From Caulobacter radicis (lineage in GTDB: Bacteria > Pseudomonadota > Alphaproteobacteria > Caulobacterales > Caulobacteraceae): a DNA stretch of 64,000 nt. The first letter of the stretch is position 1, and each line of letters starts with the position of its first letter. Position numbers and translations under genes: made by a program. The stretch lies in assembly GCF_003094615.1 (NCBI RefSeq), contig NZ_QDKO01000015.1, positions 124,001 to 188,000 on the forward strand, read 5' to 3'. Positions 43,215 to 54,289 of the stretch are shown here, piece after piece. A model generated the notes under the pieces. The model did not search any database, was not told where the DNA came from, and worked only from the letters and a program-made list of their open reading frames with translations.

Positions 43215-44801
43215 ATGCCAGCCCTCCGCCCGCCTTCCGCCGCGCCGTTCTGGATGAAGCCGATCGCGGCCGCCGTCCTGGTGCTGGCGGCCGACCAGCT
43301 GCTCTATCGGCACGCGGCCGGGCTGAACCTGGGCCTGTTCTTCCTGCTGGCGACCCTGGTTGTCGCCCTGATTTCCCCCGCCTCGCGCAAGGCCTGGCCG
43401 GCCCTGCTGCTGGCGGCAGGCTTCGCCGCGCTGATGATCGAGGCGCCCGGACGGCTGGCCTTCCTGTTCTGCATGCTGTCGCTCGGCGTCGCGACGCTGG
43501 CGGCCCGCGCCGGCTGGCGCGAGGGCGCGTGGCGGTGGGCCCAACGCCTGGGCTTCTGGCTGGCCATGGCCCTGGTCGCGCCGATCCTCGACCTGCTGGC
43601 CCTGCGCAGGCATCGCTCCGTGAGCGGCGACCTGCTGATCCGTCGCCTGCCCGTCCTGGCGCTGCCCGTTATCGGCGGCCTGGTGTTCCTGGCCCTGTTC
43701 GCCACCGCCAATCCGGTGATCGCCCAGGCGCTGGGCCAACTGCGCCTGCCGCTGCTTGATCCGGCGCGACTGGTCTTCGCCGGACTGATCGGCGTCTGCG
43801 CCTGGACGCTGCTGCGGCCGCGATTCCTGAGGAAGACCAACGGCCTGCCCGTCGGCTCGGGCGCGCCGCCGCCTGGCGTCAGCGTGGCTTCGGTCGGGCT
43901 GTCGCTGGTGGTGTTCAACGCGCTCTTCGCCTTGCAGAACGGCCTGGACATCGCCTTCCTGTGGTCGCGCGCGCCGCTGCCCGAGGGCGTGACCCTTGCG
44001 CAATACGCCCATCGCGGCGCCTATCCGCTGATCGCCACGGCCCTGCTGGCCGGCCTGTTCGTGCTGGTCGCCCTGGCGCCGGGCTCGGCGACGGCGCGGT
44101 CGACCTGGCTGAGACGTCTCGTGGTGCTGTGGGTGGCGCAGAACCTGTTCCTGGTCGCCTCGTCGATCCTGCGCACCACCGACTACATCGAGGCCTATGG
44201 CCTGACCCGCCTGCGGATCGCCGCCCTGATCTGGATGGCGCTGGTGGGCGTGGGCCTGGCCCTGATCTGCTGGCGGATGCTGCGCGGCAAGAGCGGCGCG
44301 TGGCTGGTCAACGCCAATGTCGCCGCCACGGCCGTGGTGCTGGCCGCGTGCGCCGTGATCGACATCGGCGCGATCGCCGCCGACTGGAACGCCCACCACG
44401 CCAGGGAAGTCGGCGGCCCGGGCGCCGAGCTCGACGTCTGCTACCTGGAGCGGCTGGGCGACTCCTCGGTCGTGGCGCTGAGCCGCCTGCGCGCCCGTCC
44501 CCTGCCCCAGCCCCTGGCGGCCCGCGTGGCCTGGTCGCGCACGCTGCTGCTGGAGGATCTTTCCCGGCGCCAGGCCGACTGGCGCAGCTGGACCTGGCGC
44601 GGTCATCGGCGGCTTCGCGAAGCCCTGGCGCTGGGCCCCAGCGACCTCATCGTCAGAACGCCGGTCGGGCTGGAAGATTGCGACGGCTATCCGATGACCA
44701 ATCCGGGCCGCGTGGACCCGTCGAGCCCACCGCGGGCCGTTCCCCTGCCCCCAACAGCCCCGTTGACCTCCGACGTCGCACGCGGAACATCTGCCCCATG
44801 A
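43215..44801 (+). CDS. DUF4173 multi-pass membrane protein
   Basis: A 528-residue protein with about eleven hydrophobic segments matching DUF4173: RLPVLALPVIGGLVFLALFATANPVI, LVVFNALFALQNGLDIAFLW, PEGVTLAQYAHRGAYPLIATALL and LRTTDYIEAYGLTRLRIAALIWMALVG. The C-terminal third is soluble. The function of the family is unknown. It has an SD (GGAG) and overlaps the response-regulator start by 4 bp (ATGA), so it forms one operon with the two-component pair, either as a target or as an accessory sensor. Confidence 0.88.
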   Translation: MPALRPPSAAPFWMKPIAAAVLVLAADQLLYRHAAGLNLGLFFLLATLVVALISPASRKAWPALLLAAGFAALMIEAPGRLAFLFCMLSLGVATLAARAGWREGAWRWAQRLGFWLAMALVAPILDLLALRRHRSVSGDLLIRRLPVLALPVIGGLVFLALFATANPVIAQALGQLRLPLLDPARLVFAGLIGVCAWTLLRPRFLRKTNGLPVGSGAPPPGVSVASVGLSLVVFNALFALQNGLDIAFLWSRAPLPEGVTLAQYAHRGAYPLIATALLAGLFVLVALAPGSATARSTWLRRLVVLWVAQNLFLVASSILRTTDYIEAYGLTRLRIAALIWMALVGVGLALICWRMLRGKSGAWLVNANVAATAVVLAACAVIDIGAIAADWNAHHAREVGGPGAELDVCYLERLGDSSVVALSRLRARPLPQPLAARVAWSRTLLLEDLSRRQADWRSWTWRGHRRLREALALGPSDLIVRTPVGLEDCDGYPMTNPGRVDPSSPPRAVPLPPTAPLTSDVARGTSAP

Positions 44802-45511
44802 CTCAGCCGATCCTGATCGTCGACGACGAGCCGCACATCCGCGAGCTGCTGGCCTTCGCCCTGGGCAAGGCCGGCTACGCCACGGTCGAGGCCGCCGACG
44901 GCGAGGCGGCGCTGGAGGCGATCGCCACCCACAAGCCGGCGCTGGTCGTGCTGGACATCAACATGCCGCGCCTGAACGGCCTGGACGTTTGCCGCAGGAT
45001 CCGCGCCGAGGGCCAGCTGCCGGTGCTGCTGCTGTCGTCGCGCGACGACGAGATCGACCGGGTGCTGGGCATCGAGCTGGGCGCCGACGACTATGTGGTC
45101 AAGCCGTTCAGCCCGCGCGAGGTCACGGCCAGGGTCAGCGCGATCCTGCGCCGCGCCAGTGCCGCCGCGCCGACCGAGGAGGCCAAGCTGGTCAGCCACG
45201 GCCGCCTCAGCCTCGAGGCCGACGCCTGGCGGGCGGCCTGGGCCGGCGACGAGGCGACATTGACCGTCACCGAGTTCGGCATCCTCTGGACCCTGGCCAG
45301 CGCGCCGCGCCGGGTGTTCAGCCGCGACGCCATCATCGACCGCCTGCGCGGGCCCGGCTTCGCCCTGACCGACCGCACCATCGACAGCCACGTACGCAAC
45401 CTGCGGGCCAAGTTCGCCAAGCTGGGCGGCGTCGACCTGATCGAGACCCGTCCCGGCGTCGGATACCGCCTGGGCCCGTGCCAGGGCTCGAGCGAGAGCG
45501 CCGGGGCGTGA
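44798..45511 (+). CDS. Response regulator, OmpR/CreB-like
   Basis: A 237-residue DNA-binding regulator. Receiver: ILIVDDEPHIRELL, phosphoacceptor D53 in VVLDINMP, Ser/Thr in LLLSSRDDE and K102 in DDYVVKPFSP. The C-terminal winged helix is seen in LTVTEFGILWTLASAPRRVFSRDAIIDRL and RTIDSHVRNLRAKFAKLG, ending in TRPGVGYRLG. It overlaps DUF4173 by 4 bp and the kinase by 4 bp (GTGA). The CreB-like label rests on the partner kinase and the gene order; regulated genes are unknown. Confidence 0.92.
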   Translation: MTQPILIVDDEPHIRELLAFALGKAGYATVEAADGEAALEAIATHKPALVVLDINMPRLNGLDVCRRIRAEGQLPVLLLSSRDDEIDRVLGIELGADDYVVKPFSPREVTARVSAILRRASAAAPTEEAKLVSHGRLSLEADAWRAAWAGDEATLTVTEFGILWTLASAPRRVFSRDAIIDRLRGPGFALTDRTIDSHVRNLRAKFAKLGGVDLIETRPGVGYRLGPCQGSSESAGA

Positions 45512-47100
45512 TCGCCGCGCTGGGCGCCTGGAAGGACGCGGTCAAGCGGCGCTGGCCGGCGCTGCGGCTGCGTAGCATCCTGCTGGCGGTGCTGCTGTTC
45601 GCCGCCAGCATGCCGGCGATCGGCGGGGTGTTCCTGCGCAGCTACGAGAATACCCTGGTGCGTCAGACCGAGGCCGAGCTGGCCGCCCAGGGCGCGGCCC
45701 TGGCCGCCACGGCCGCGGCGCTGTGGCCCGGGGCGCCGCCGCCCGCTCCCGCGCCGCGCCCCGATCCCGAGGATCCCGATTACTATCGCCCCGAGCGACC
45801 GAGCATCGACCTGTCGGCCGCCCGGATCCTGCCCGAGCGCCCGTCCCCGACGCCCAGCGAAACGTCTCCGCAGGCGGACGCCGCCGTCGCCGCAGCCCGC
45901 CTGGATCACATCTTCGCCGACACCACCCGCAGCACCCTGGCCGCCATCGTCCTGACCGACGCGCAAGGGCGCGTGGTGCGAGGCCTGGGCGCGGGCGGCG
46001 ACCTGTCCGCCCTGCCCGAGGTGCGCGAGGCCCTGACGGGTCGGCCCGAGACCGTGCTGCGCCGGAACGGCCAGTACCGCCAGCGCTCGGTCTGGGAGCT
46101 GTTCAGCCGAGCCTCGGCCGTGCGCCTGCACCACGCCCGCCCTGTGGAGGTCGGCGGCAGGACGGTGGGCGTGCTGCTGCTGTCGCGCTCGCCGCGCGGC
46201 CTGTTCAAGGGGCTGCACGAGGATCGCGGCAAGCTGCTGTTGGGCGCCGGCGTCATCCTGGTGGTGCTGTTCGGCCTGGCGGGCCTGGTCTCGCGCGGGG
46301 TGACGCGACCGATCGAGCAACTGAGCGCCGCCACCCGGGCCATGGCCACCGGCCGGGGCGAACCGCCCGAGACGCCGCGCACGGCGGCCGTCGAGATCCA
46401 GGCCCTGTACGACGACTTCCGGGCCATGTCCGAGGCGATCGACAAGCGCTCGCGCTACCTGCGCGACTTCGCCGCCGCGCTGAGCCACGAGTTCAAGACG
46501 CCGCTGGCAGGCGTGCGCGGGGCCATCGAGCTTCTGCAGGACCACTACCCCACCATGAGCCAGGCCGAGCGCGAGCGCTTTCTCGCGAACATCGCCGCCG
46601 ACAATGCCCGACTCTCGGCCCTGGTCGGACGGCTCTTGGAACTGGCCCGCGCCGACATGGCCACGCCCGAGGCCGGGGTCGCCGCCGCGCCCGCCGCCGC
46701 CGCCAAGACTGTCGCGGCCGCCCTGTCGACGCCCGTCTTCATGGTCGCCAGCGACCTGCCCGCCGACCTGCCGACCGTCGCCGCGCCGCTGGCGATGATC
46801 GAGACGGTGCTGACCGTGCTGGTCGAGAACAGCCGCCAGGCCGGCGCCGGCAAGGTGGCGATCAGCGGCCACGATCGCGGCGCGGCCGTCGTGCTGGTCG
46901 TCGCCGACGACGGGCCGGGCGTGCCGCAGGCCGACGCCGCCCGACTGTTCGAGCCGTTCTTCACCACGCGCCGAGCCGAAGGCGGAACCGGCCTTGGCCT
47001 GTCGATCGCTCGCTCCCTGGCCCGCGCCCATGGCGGCGACGTGGCCTATGTCGCCGATCCCGGCGGGGCGCGCTTCACCCTGTCGCTACCGACCGCCTGA
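45508..47100 (+). CDS. Sensor histidine kinase, CreC-like
   Basis: A 530-residue membrane kinase. TM1 is about residues 20-41 (LRSILLAVLLFAASMPAIGG) and TM2 about 242-262; between them is a periplasmic sensor domain with a Pro-rich stretch. A HAMP region follows (SRGVTRPIEQLSAATRAMATG). The phospho-acceptor is H327 in ALSHEFKTPLAG; the ATPase shows VLVENSRQA (N box), VADDGPGVP (G1) and GGTGLGLSIARSLARAHGG (G2). It starts with GTG 45508, overlapping the regulator stop. The ligand is unknown. Confidence 0.92.
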   Translation: MIAALGAWKDAVKRRWPALRLRSILLAVLLFAASMPAIGGVFLRSYENTLVRQTEAELAAQGAALAATAAALWPGAPPPAPAPRPDPEDPDYYRPERPSIDLSAARILPERPSPTPSETSPQADAAVAAARLDHIFADTTRSTLAAIVLTDAQGRVVRGLGAGGDLSALPEVREALTGRPETVLRRNGQYRQRSVWELFSRASAVRLHHARPVEVGGRTVGVLLLSRSPRGLFKGLHEDRGKLLLGAGVILVVLFGLAGLVSRGVTRPIEQLSAATRAMATGRGEPPETPRTAAVEIQALYDDFRAMSEAIDKRSRYLRDFAAALSHEFKTPLAGVRGAIELLQDHYPTMSQAERERFLANIAADNARLSALVGRLLELARADMATPEAGVAAAPAAAAKTVAAALSTPVFMVASDLPADLPTVAAPLAMIETVLTVLVENSRQAGAGKVAISGHDRGAAVVLVVADDGPGVPQADAARLFEPFFTTRRAEGGTGLGLSIARSLARAHGGDVAYVADPGGARFTLSLPTA

Positions 47101-47192
47101 TCATCTGCACGAAATCTCCACATGGGGTCCATCAGGGCGCCGCACGCCGTCCGTAGGGTGTCGATCACGCCTTCCCGGCCAGGAGATTTTCC

Positions 47193-47393
47193 ATGCTGAC
47201 CGCCGTCCCGCCCGCTTCCGACTGCCAGGTCGAACTCGACATCGCCGCCGGCCGCTACACCTGGAGCGTCACCCGTCCCGACGGCATGCAGCTGTCCGGC
47301 CAGGCCGAGGATCCGACCTTCGCCCGCAACCAGAGCCACCTGGCCGCCGTGATGCTGGACGCCTTCGCCTCCCTGAAACGGCGGCGCTTCTAG
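47193..47393 (+). CDS. Small protein of unknown function
   Basis: A 66-residue protein with a good AGGAG ribosome-binding site 8 bases before the ATG. The sequence (DCQVELDIAAGRYTWSVTRPDG followed by two helices ending FASLKRRRF) is compact and shows normal codon use for the genome. No family recognised. It lies between the two-component operon and the M49-like peptidase. Confidence 0.65.
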   Translation: MLTAVPPASDCQVELDIAAGRYTWSVTRPDGMQLSGQAEDPTFARNQSHLAAVMLDAFASLKRRRF

Positions 47394-47460
47394 CCGCGCC
47401 TCGTCTTCGCCCCAAGGCGGGTGTAAGCGAAGGCCTCGCTTCATCCGCAAGGCCTTCTAC

Positions 47461-48969
<1,509 letters not shown>

Positions 48970-48977
48970 GATAGCAG

Positions 48978-49152
48978 GATGCTCCCCCTGAAGGGGGAGC
49001 TGTCGCCCCCGGGTCCGGCGAAAGGCCGGCCCGAGGATAAACTCCGCGACCGACTGAGGGGGAAGTTGCTGCCCAACTCGGCAACCACTTCGACCTCATC
49101 AGACACTTCCCCCTCCGGCCCTTCGGCCACCTCCCCCTTCGGGGGGAGGATC
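48978..49152. repeat. Palindromic intergenic repeat, cctccccc family, copy 5 (divergent)
   Basis: The left end reads GCTCCCCCTGAAGGGGGAGC, the right end CCTCCCCCTTCGGGGGGAGG. The centre is longer than in other copies (about 135 bp). It lies between the convergent M49-like and M24 peptidase genes. Confidence 0.75.
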
Positions 49153-49158
49153 GCTGCT

Positions 49159-50367
49159 CTACCCCTTCAGCCCGAACGGGTCGTCGATCGAGGGCGACGG
49201 CGGGGTGAACCAGGCCGCGCCGTCGTCGGTCACGTGGAAGTGGTCCTCCAGGCGCACGCCGAAGCGGCCGGGGATGACGATCATCGGCTCGTTGGAAAAG
49301 CACATGCCCGGCGCCAGCGGCGTGGCGTCGCCGCGCACGAGGTAGGGGCCCTCGTGGATCGACAGGCCGATGCCGTGGCCGGTGCGGTGCGGCAGGCCCG
49401 GCAGGGCGTAGTCGGGGCCCAGGCCATGGCGCTCAAGCACCTGGCGGGCGACCGCGTCGATGGTCTCGCACGGCAGACCGGGGCGCACGGCGTCGAAGGC
49501 CGCGCCTTGCGCCTCGTGCTCGACCTCCCAGATCCGGCGATGTTCGTCCGACGGTGTTCCGAACACGTAGGTGCGGGTGATGTCGGCCTGGTAGCCCTCG
49601 ACCTGGCAGCCGGTGTCGATCAGCACGAGGTCGCCCTCGGCCAGCTCCTGGTCGCCCGGCAGGCCGTGCGGATAGGCCGTGGCCTCACCGAACTGCACGG
49701 CGCAGAAGGTCGAGCCGCCGCCGCTGGCCGCGCGGTGGGCCTCGTCGATGAAGCGCTTGACCTCGCTGGCCCGCACGCCCGGCGCCAGCACCGCGCCGGC
49801 CCGGCGGTGGACATCCAGCGTGATCGCCTTGGCGTAGCGCATCAAGGCCAGCTCGGCCGGCGACTTCACGCCCCGGCAGCCGTCGACCACCGCCCCGGCG
49901 TCCTTCACCGACAGCGACGGCGCGGCCTCGCGCAAGGCCGAGAACAGCGAGAACGGCGCGGCCGGATCGAGGGCCAGGACGTCGACGCCAAGCTGCGCCA
50001 GCGACCGGCCGACCAGGACGGCGGGGCTCTCGTGCTCCTGCCACAGGCGGATCTCGACCTCGATCTTCAGGTCGGCCTGCAGCGAGCCCAGCTCGAAGCC
50101 CGGACAGATCATTACCGGCTCGCCCGTCACCGGCAGCAGCAGGGCCACCAGCCGCTCGGTCGCGCCCCACGGCACGCCGGTGAAATAGCGCAGCGAGGCG
50201 CCGGCCCCGATCAGCAGGGCGTCGGCGCCCAGGGCGCGGGTCAGCCCCCTCGCCTTCTCCAGGCGCGCTTCGTACTCGGCCGCGCCGATGGCCGGCGGAC
50301 GGCCCGCCCGCAGCGACAGGCCGGCCAGCTCGGCGGCCATGGTCGATCCGCCCACGCCCAGGGTCAT
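49159..50367 (-). CDS. M24-family metallopeptidase (Xaa-Pro aminopeptidase/dipeptidase-like)
   Basis: A 402-residue cytoplasmic pita-bread enzyme. The N-terminal creatinase domain (ADALLIGAGASLRYFTGV) is followed by the catalytic domain with the five metal ligands visible: the two Asp in LIDTGCQVEGYQADITRT, the His in RTGHGIGL, the Glu in FSNEPMIV and the Glu in GVRLEDHF. Proline-containing peptides are the likely substrates. GAGGAA lies six bases upstream of ATG 50367. It is divergent from the GntR regulator. Confidence 0.9.
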   Translation of the reverse strand: MTLGVGGSTMAAELAGLSLRAGRPPAIGAAEYEARLEKARGLTRALGADALLIGAGASLRYFTGVPWGATERLVALLLPVTGEPVMICPGFELGSLQADLKIEVEIRLWQEHESPAVLVGRSLAQLGVDVLALDPAAPFSLFSALREAAPSLSVKDAGAVVDGCRGVKSPAELALMRYAKAITLDVHRRAGAVLAPGVRASEVKRFIDEAHRAASGGGSTFCAVQFGEATAYPHGLPGDQELAEGDLVLIDTGCQVEGYQADITRTYVFGTPSDEHRRIWEVEHEAQGAAFDAVRPGLPCETIDAVARQVLERHGLGPDYALPGLPHRTGHGIGLSIHEGPYLVRGDATPLAPGMCFSNEPMIVIPGRFGVRLEDHFHVTDDGAAWFTPPSPSIDDPFGLKG

Positions 50368-50615
50368 TTGGTGTTCCTCGTCTTGTCCCGGTCGGCCGGT
50401 CGATGTCGAAGCGCGCAGGATCGCCGGATTCGCGGGCCGTCGGACGGGCGATGTCGCCGCCGAATGCGTCAGCTTTCCGATCGATAGCGCGGATACATCC
50501 TAGCCGGCTTTCCCCACGCCTCGATATGTCTGAGGTTTAATCCGAGGCCCGGGATATTCTGGTATACGGGCCGTCTCGGCGCGGGGGCGCCGAATTGGGG
50601 CTCAGTTCACAGCGC

Positions 50616-51257
50616 ATGAGTATCGTCGTCCGCACCCTGTCCGATCAGACCTACGAGATCGTGAGACGGAGGATCCTGACGGGCGACATGCCGCCGGGAA
50701 CGGCGGTGAGACAGGACACCATAGCCGCCGAGCTGGGGGTGTCGAAGATCCCGCTGCGCGAGGCCCTGGGCCGGCTGGAACAGGACGGCCTGCTGAGCTC
50801 CTATCCCAACAAGGGCTACGTGGTGCGCCAGGCCTCGACGCAGGAGGCCAGCGAGGTCTTCGCCCTGCGCCTGAAGCTGGAGCCGGGCGCGGCGGCCGAG
50901 GCCGCCCTGAACGCGGTTCCCGACGACCACGCCCGGGCCGAGACGGCGCTGGCGGCGCTGGAGGCGGAACTCGGCAAGCCGCAGGGCGACCCCGTGACCT
51001 GCAACCGCGCCTTCCACATGGCCCTGGTCCGGCCCGGCGGCCACATCACCAGCCAGCTGGTCGAGCGGTTGCAGATCCTGTCGGAGCGCTACGTGCGCAT
51101 CCACCTGGAGCCCTTTGGCCGCGACGAACGCGCCAGCCGCGAGCACCGCGCCATCCTCGACGCCTGGAAGGCCGGCGACGCGACGCGCGTGGAGACGCTG
51201 CTCGCCGAGCACATCGAGGGCACGCTGGCCGACCTGCGCCAGCAGTTGCCGGCCTAA
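50616..51257 (+). CDS. GntR-family transcriptional regulator (FadR/FCD type)
   Basis: A 213-residue regulator. The winged helix reads QTYEIVRRRILTGDMPPGTA, VRQDTIAAELGVSKIPLREALGRLEQDGLL; the C-terminal all-helical FCD domain follows (EVFALRLKLEPGAAAEAALN ... REHRAILDAWKAGDA), with His residues likely to bind a metal or an organic acid. ATG 50616 is used, but TTG 50595 with GGGGG upstream would add seven residues. Its stop overlaps the stop of the convergent ABC gene. A GGTATAC palindrome at about 50562 upstream could be its own operator. Confidence 0.88.
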   Translation: MSIVVRTLSDQTYEIVRRRILTGDMPPGTAVRQDTIAAELGVSKIPLREALGRLEQDGLLSSYPNKGYVVRQASTQEASEVFALRLKLEPGAAAEAALNAVPDDHARAETALAALEAELGKPQGDPVTCNRAFHMALVRPGGHITSQLVERLQILSERYVRIHLEPFGRDERASREHRAILDAWKAGDATRVETLLAEHIEGTLADLRQQLPA

Positions 51258-52039
51258 GCCGCCCGCCGCGCGTACAGGAACTCGATCACCGCCGCGCGGG
51301 CGTGGACGTAAGCCGCGTCCTCGGCCACGGCCAGGCGATCGCGCGGCCTTGCCAGGTCGATGGGGCGCACCTGCCCGATCGTGGCGCGCGGGCCGTTGGT
51401 CATCATCACGATGCGGTCCGACAGCAGCACGGCCTCGTCGACGTCGTGGGTGACCATCAGCACGGTGTTGTTGAGGCTGGCCTGGATCTCCATGACGCTG
51501 TCCTGCAGGTGGGCGCGGGTCAGGGCGTCCAGCGCCCCGAACGGCTCGTCCAGCAGCAGCACCTTGGGCTGCATGGCCAGCGCCCGGGCGATGCCGACAC
51601 GCTGCTTCATGCCGCCGGAGATCTCGGACGGCCGCTTGTCGATGGCGTGGGTCATCTTGACGAGGTCGAGATTGTGCAGCGTCCAGTCGCGGCGCTCGGC
51701 CGCCGACTTCTTGCCGGCGAACACCTTGTCGACCGCCAGCTGGACGTTCTCGCGCACCGACAGCCACGGCAGCAGCGAGTGGTTCTGGAACACCACCGCC
51801 CGCTCGGGCCCCGGCGCGCTGACGGCCTCGCGGTCGAGGATCACCGCCCCCGTGGTGGCCGGGACGAGGCCCGCCACCACGTTCAGCAGGGTGGACTTGC
51901 CGCAGCCGGAGTGGCCGATGATCGAGACGAACTCGCCCTTGGCCACCTGAAGTTCGACGCCGCGCAGGACTTCGGAAGCCGCCGCGCCGTGCCCGAAGGT
52001 GACGCCGAGGTTCTCGATGGAGAGATAGGCCTTGCCCAT
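51254..52039 (-). CDS. Nitrate/sulfonate-type ABC transporter, ATP-binding protein (NrtD-like)
   Basis: A 261-residue ATPase: Walker [11 protein letters not shown]-loop [11 protein letters not shown], signature [15 protein letters not shown], Walker [18 protein letters not shown]-loop VTHDVDEA. The [15 protein letters not shown] stretch is typical of the NrtC/NrtD-SsuB-TauB group importing nitrate, sulfonates or taurine. The start ATG 52039 follows the permease by 14 bp and lies in a three-gene ABC operon with a porin upstream. It lacks the extra C-terminal binding domain of NrtC. Confidence 0.93.
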   Translation of the reverse strand: MGKAYLSIENLGVTFGHGAAASEVLRGVELQVAKGEFVSIIGHSGCGKSTLLNVVAGLVPATTGAVILDREAVSAPGPERAVVFQNHSLLPWLSVRENVQLAVDKVFAGKKSAAERRDWTLHNLDLVKMTHAIDKRPSEISGGMKQRVGIARALAMQPKVLLLDEPFGALDALTRAHLQDSVMEIQASLNNTVLMVTHDVDEAVLLSDRIVMMTNGPRATIGQVRPIDLARPRDRLAVAEDAAYVHARAAVIEFLYARRAA

Positions 52040-52053
52040 GATGCTTGTCCTTC

Positions 52054-52974
52054 TCAGCTGGCCGCGTTGCCGCGGGAGACGATGCGGCCCAGGAGGGCGA
52101 CGATGCGGTCCAGGAAAAAGCCGGTCAGGCCCACCCACGCCAGGGCCACGACGATGTCGGAGATGCGCGAGGCGTTGTACTGGTCCCAGATGAAGAAGCC
52201 GACGCCGACGCCGCCCAGCAGCATCTCGGAGGCGACGATAGCCAGCCAGCTCATGCCCACCCCGATGCGCAGGCCCGTGAAGATGTAGGGCGTCGTCGAG
52301 GGCAGCAGGATCTTGAAGAAGTATTCGATCGGCGACAGCCGCAGCACGCGGGCGACGTTGCGATAATCCTCGGGGATGTTGCGCACGCCGACGGCGGTGT
52401 TGATGATGATCGGCCAGATCGAGGTGATGAAGATCACGAACAGGGCCGACGGGTTGGCCTCGTGGAAGGCCGCCAGCGAGATCGGCAGCCAGGCCAGGGG
52501 CGGCACCGTGCGCAGGACCTGGAAGATCGGATCCAGGCCCCGATGCGCCCAGCGGTTGGCGCCGATCAGCACGCCCAGGCCGATCCCGACCACCGCCGAG
52601 ATCGAGAAGCCGAAGGCCACCCGCTTGAGACTGGTCAGCACATGCCAGAACAGTCCCTTGTCGACCCCGCCCCGGTCATAGAACGGGTCGACGATCAGCT
52701 CCTTGGACTCCAGCCAGATCCGCGAGGGCGACGGCAGGCCCTCGTAGGAGTCGCCGCAAAGCCCCTGCCACAGCGCCATCACCACCAGCAGGGTCAGGAC
52801 CGGCGGCAGGACGGCGGCGGCGACCGCCCCCGCCTTGCGACCGAGGCCGGCCGCTCCGGGGATCTTCGGAGCGACCGGCGCGGCCGCCGTCGCCGACGCC
52901 GTTGCCGGCGACGGGACCGTCGCGGGGGCCGCGACGGGCGCGGCCTCGGCGAAGTCGGGCTTGGGATAGGTCAT
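52054..52974 (-). CDS. Nitrate-type ABC transporter permease (NrtB-like)
   Basis: A 306-residue inner-membrane permease. A long Pro/Ala-rich cytoplasmic N-terminus (about residues 1-45) is unusual. Then come six membrane segments with the BPD family block WPIIINTAVGVRNIPEDYRNVARVL and the EAA-type loop LPSTTPYIFTGLRIGVGMSWLAIVASEML, as in NrtB. The start ATG 52974 is 14 bp after the binding-protein gene. The frame remains open upstream inside that gene, but those residues are not permease-like. Confidence 0.93.
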   Translation of the reverse strand: MTYPKPDFAEAAPVAAPATVPSPATASATAAAPVAPKIPGAAGLGRKAGAVAAAVLPPVLTLLVVMALWQGLCGDSYEGLPSPSRIWLESKELIVDPFYDRGGVDKGLFWHVLTSLKRVAFGFSISAVVGIGLGVLIGANRWAHRGLDPIFQVLRTVPPLAWLPISLAAFHEANPSALFVIFITSIWPIIINTAVGVRNIPEDYRNVARVLRLSPIEYFFKILLPSTTPYIFTGLRIGVGMSWLAIVASEMLLGGVGVGFFIWDQYNASRISDIVVALAWVGLTGFFLDRIVALLGRIVSRGNAAS

Positions 52975-52988
52975 GGCGGGTCCTTTCC

Positions 52989-54281
52989 TCAAACGAGCTT
53001 CTTGATGGGCTGGCTGGCGAGGTACGCGCCCGGATTGGCCGGATCGAACACCTTGCCGTCGAAGAACCGTTCGGGGCCGCGGCTGTCGCCGGTCGGACCG
53101 CTCTGGCCGATGGACTTGGCGGCGGCGCGCCAGATGTCGGCGCGATTGACCTTGTTGACGAGGGCCTGCTTGTTGACCCCCTGCCCGATCACGCCCCAGC
53201 GGATGTTCTCGGTGACGAACCACAGGTCGTGCGACTTGAAGGGGAAGCTGGCGTTGTCGGCCCAGAACTTCATGACGTGCGGCGAGCCCGTGACCTTGCG
53301 GCCGTCGCCGTAGTCGATGACGCCCTGCTGGCGGGGCAGGATGTCGCCCATGGGCACGTTGATGTACTGCCGGCCCGAGACGATCGAGCACATGGCCGCC
53401 TTGTTGGCCGGCTTGTCGCACCACATCTGGGCCTCCAGCACGGCGGCGGTCAGGGCCTGGGCGGCGCGCGGATAGCGGTCGACCCAGTCGGCCCGCATGC
53501 CCAGCGCCTTCTCCGGATGGTTCATCCAGAGCTCGCTGGTGGTGGTGGCGGTGTAGCCGATGCGCTGATTGACGGTCTGGCCGTTCCACGGCTCGCCCAC
53601 GCAGAAGGCGTCCTGGGTGCCGGCCTTGAGGTTGGCGACCATCTGCGGCGGCGGGATGACGATGGTCGAGACGTCGACGTCCGGATTGATGCCCGCCGCG
53701 GCCAGCCAGTACCTGACCCACAGGTCGTGGGTGCCGCCCCGGAAGGTCATGGCCACCTTGGCGATGTTGCCCGAGGCCTTCAGCTGGGCGAACTTGGCCC
53801 TGGCCCCGGCGGCGCTCAAGCCCACCTTGACCGCCTTCAGGTCGTTGCCGACCGAGATCGCCTGGCCGTTGGTGTTGAGGCGGGCCAGCACGTACATCGG
53901 CAGCGGCTTGCCGCCGGTCTGGACGCCCAGGGAAAACTGCAACGGCATGGGCGAGAGGATGTGCGCCCCGTCGATACCGCCGCCGCCCGAGCCAAGCACC
54001 AGGTTGTCTCGGGTGGCGGCCCACGAGGCCTGCTTGACCACCTCGACGTCTGGCAGGCCGTGCTTGGCGAAGAAGCCGCGCTCCTTGGCGATGATCAGCG
54101 GCGACGAGTCCGTCAGGGCGATGAATCCCAGGCGCGCCTTGGCGGTTTCCGGCCCCGCGCCGGCGGCGTGGGCCCCGGCCGGGAAAGCGGCCTTGACGGC
54201 GGCCATGGTGGCGGCGGCCCCGATCAGGGCGCTGCGGCGGGAAACGCCCTGCTGGAGAGCGGTCTTGTCGGTCTTGGTCAT
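52989..54281 (-). CDS. Nitrate-type ABC transporter substrate-binding protein (NrtA/CmpA-like)
   Basis: A 430-residue periplasmic binding protein with a twin-arginine signal (SRRSALIGAAATMAAVKAAF). It has the NrtA pattern: ARLGFIALTDSSPLIIAKERGFF, GIDGAHILSPMPLQFSLG, MTFRGGTHDLWVRYWLAAAG, DAFCVGEPWNGQ and KSHDLWFVTENIRWG. Nitrate, nitrite, cyanate or bicarbonate are the ligands known for the group. The start ATG 54281 lies 8 bp after the porin stop codon, so the porin delivers directly to this system. Confidence 0.93.
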   Translation of the reverse strand: MTKTDKTALQQGVSRRSALIGAAATMAAVKAAFPAGAHAAGAGPETAKARLGFIALTDSSPLIIAKERGFFAKHGLPDVEVVKQASWAATRDNLVLGSGGGGIDGAHILSPMPLQFSLGVQTGGKPLPMYVLARLNTNGQAISVGNDLKAVKVGLSAAGARAKFAQLKASGNIAKVAMTFRGGTHDLWVRYWLAAAGINPDVDVSTIVIPPPQMVANLKAGTQDAFCVGEPWNGQTVNQRIGYTATTTSELWMNHPEKALGMRADWVDRYPRAAQALTAAVLEAQMWCDKPANKAAMCSIVSGRQYINVPMGDILPRQQGVIDYGDGRKVTGSPHVMKFWADNASFPFKSHDLWFVTENIRWGVIGQGVNKQALVNKVNRADIWRAAAKSIGQSGPTGDSRGPERFFDGKVFDPANPGAYLASQPIKKLV

Positions 54282-54289
54282 GATCGGGC

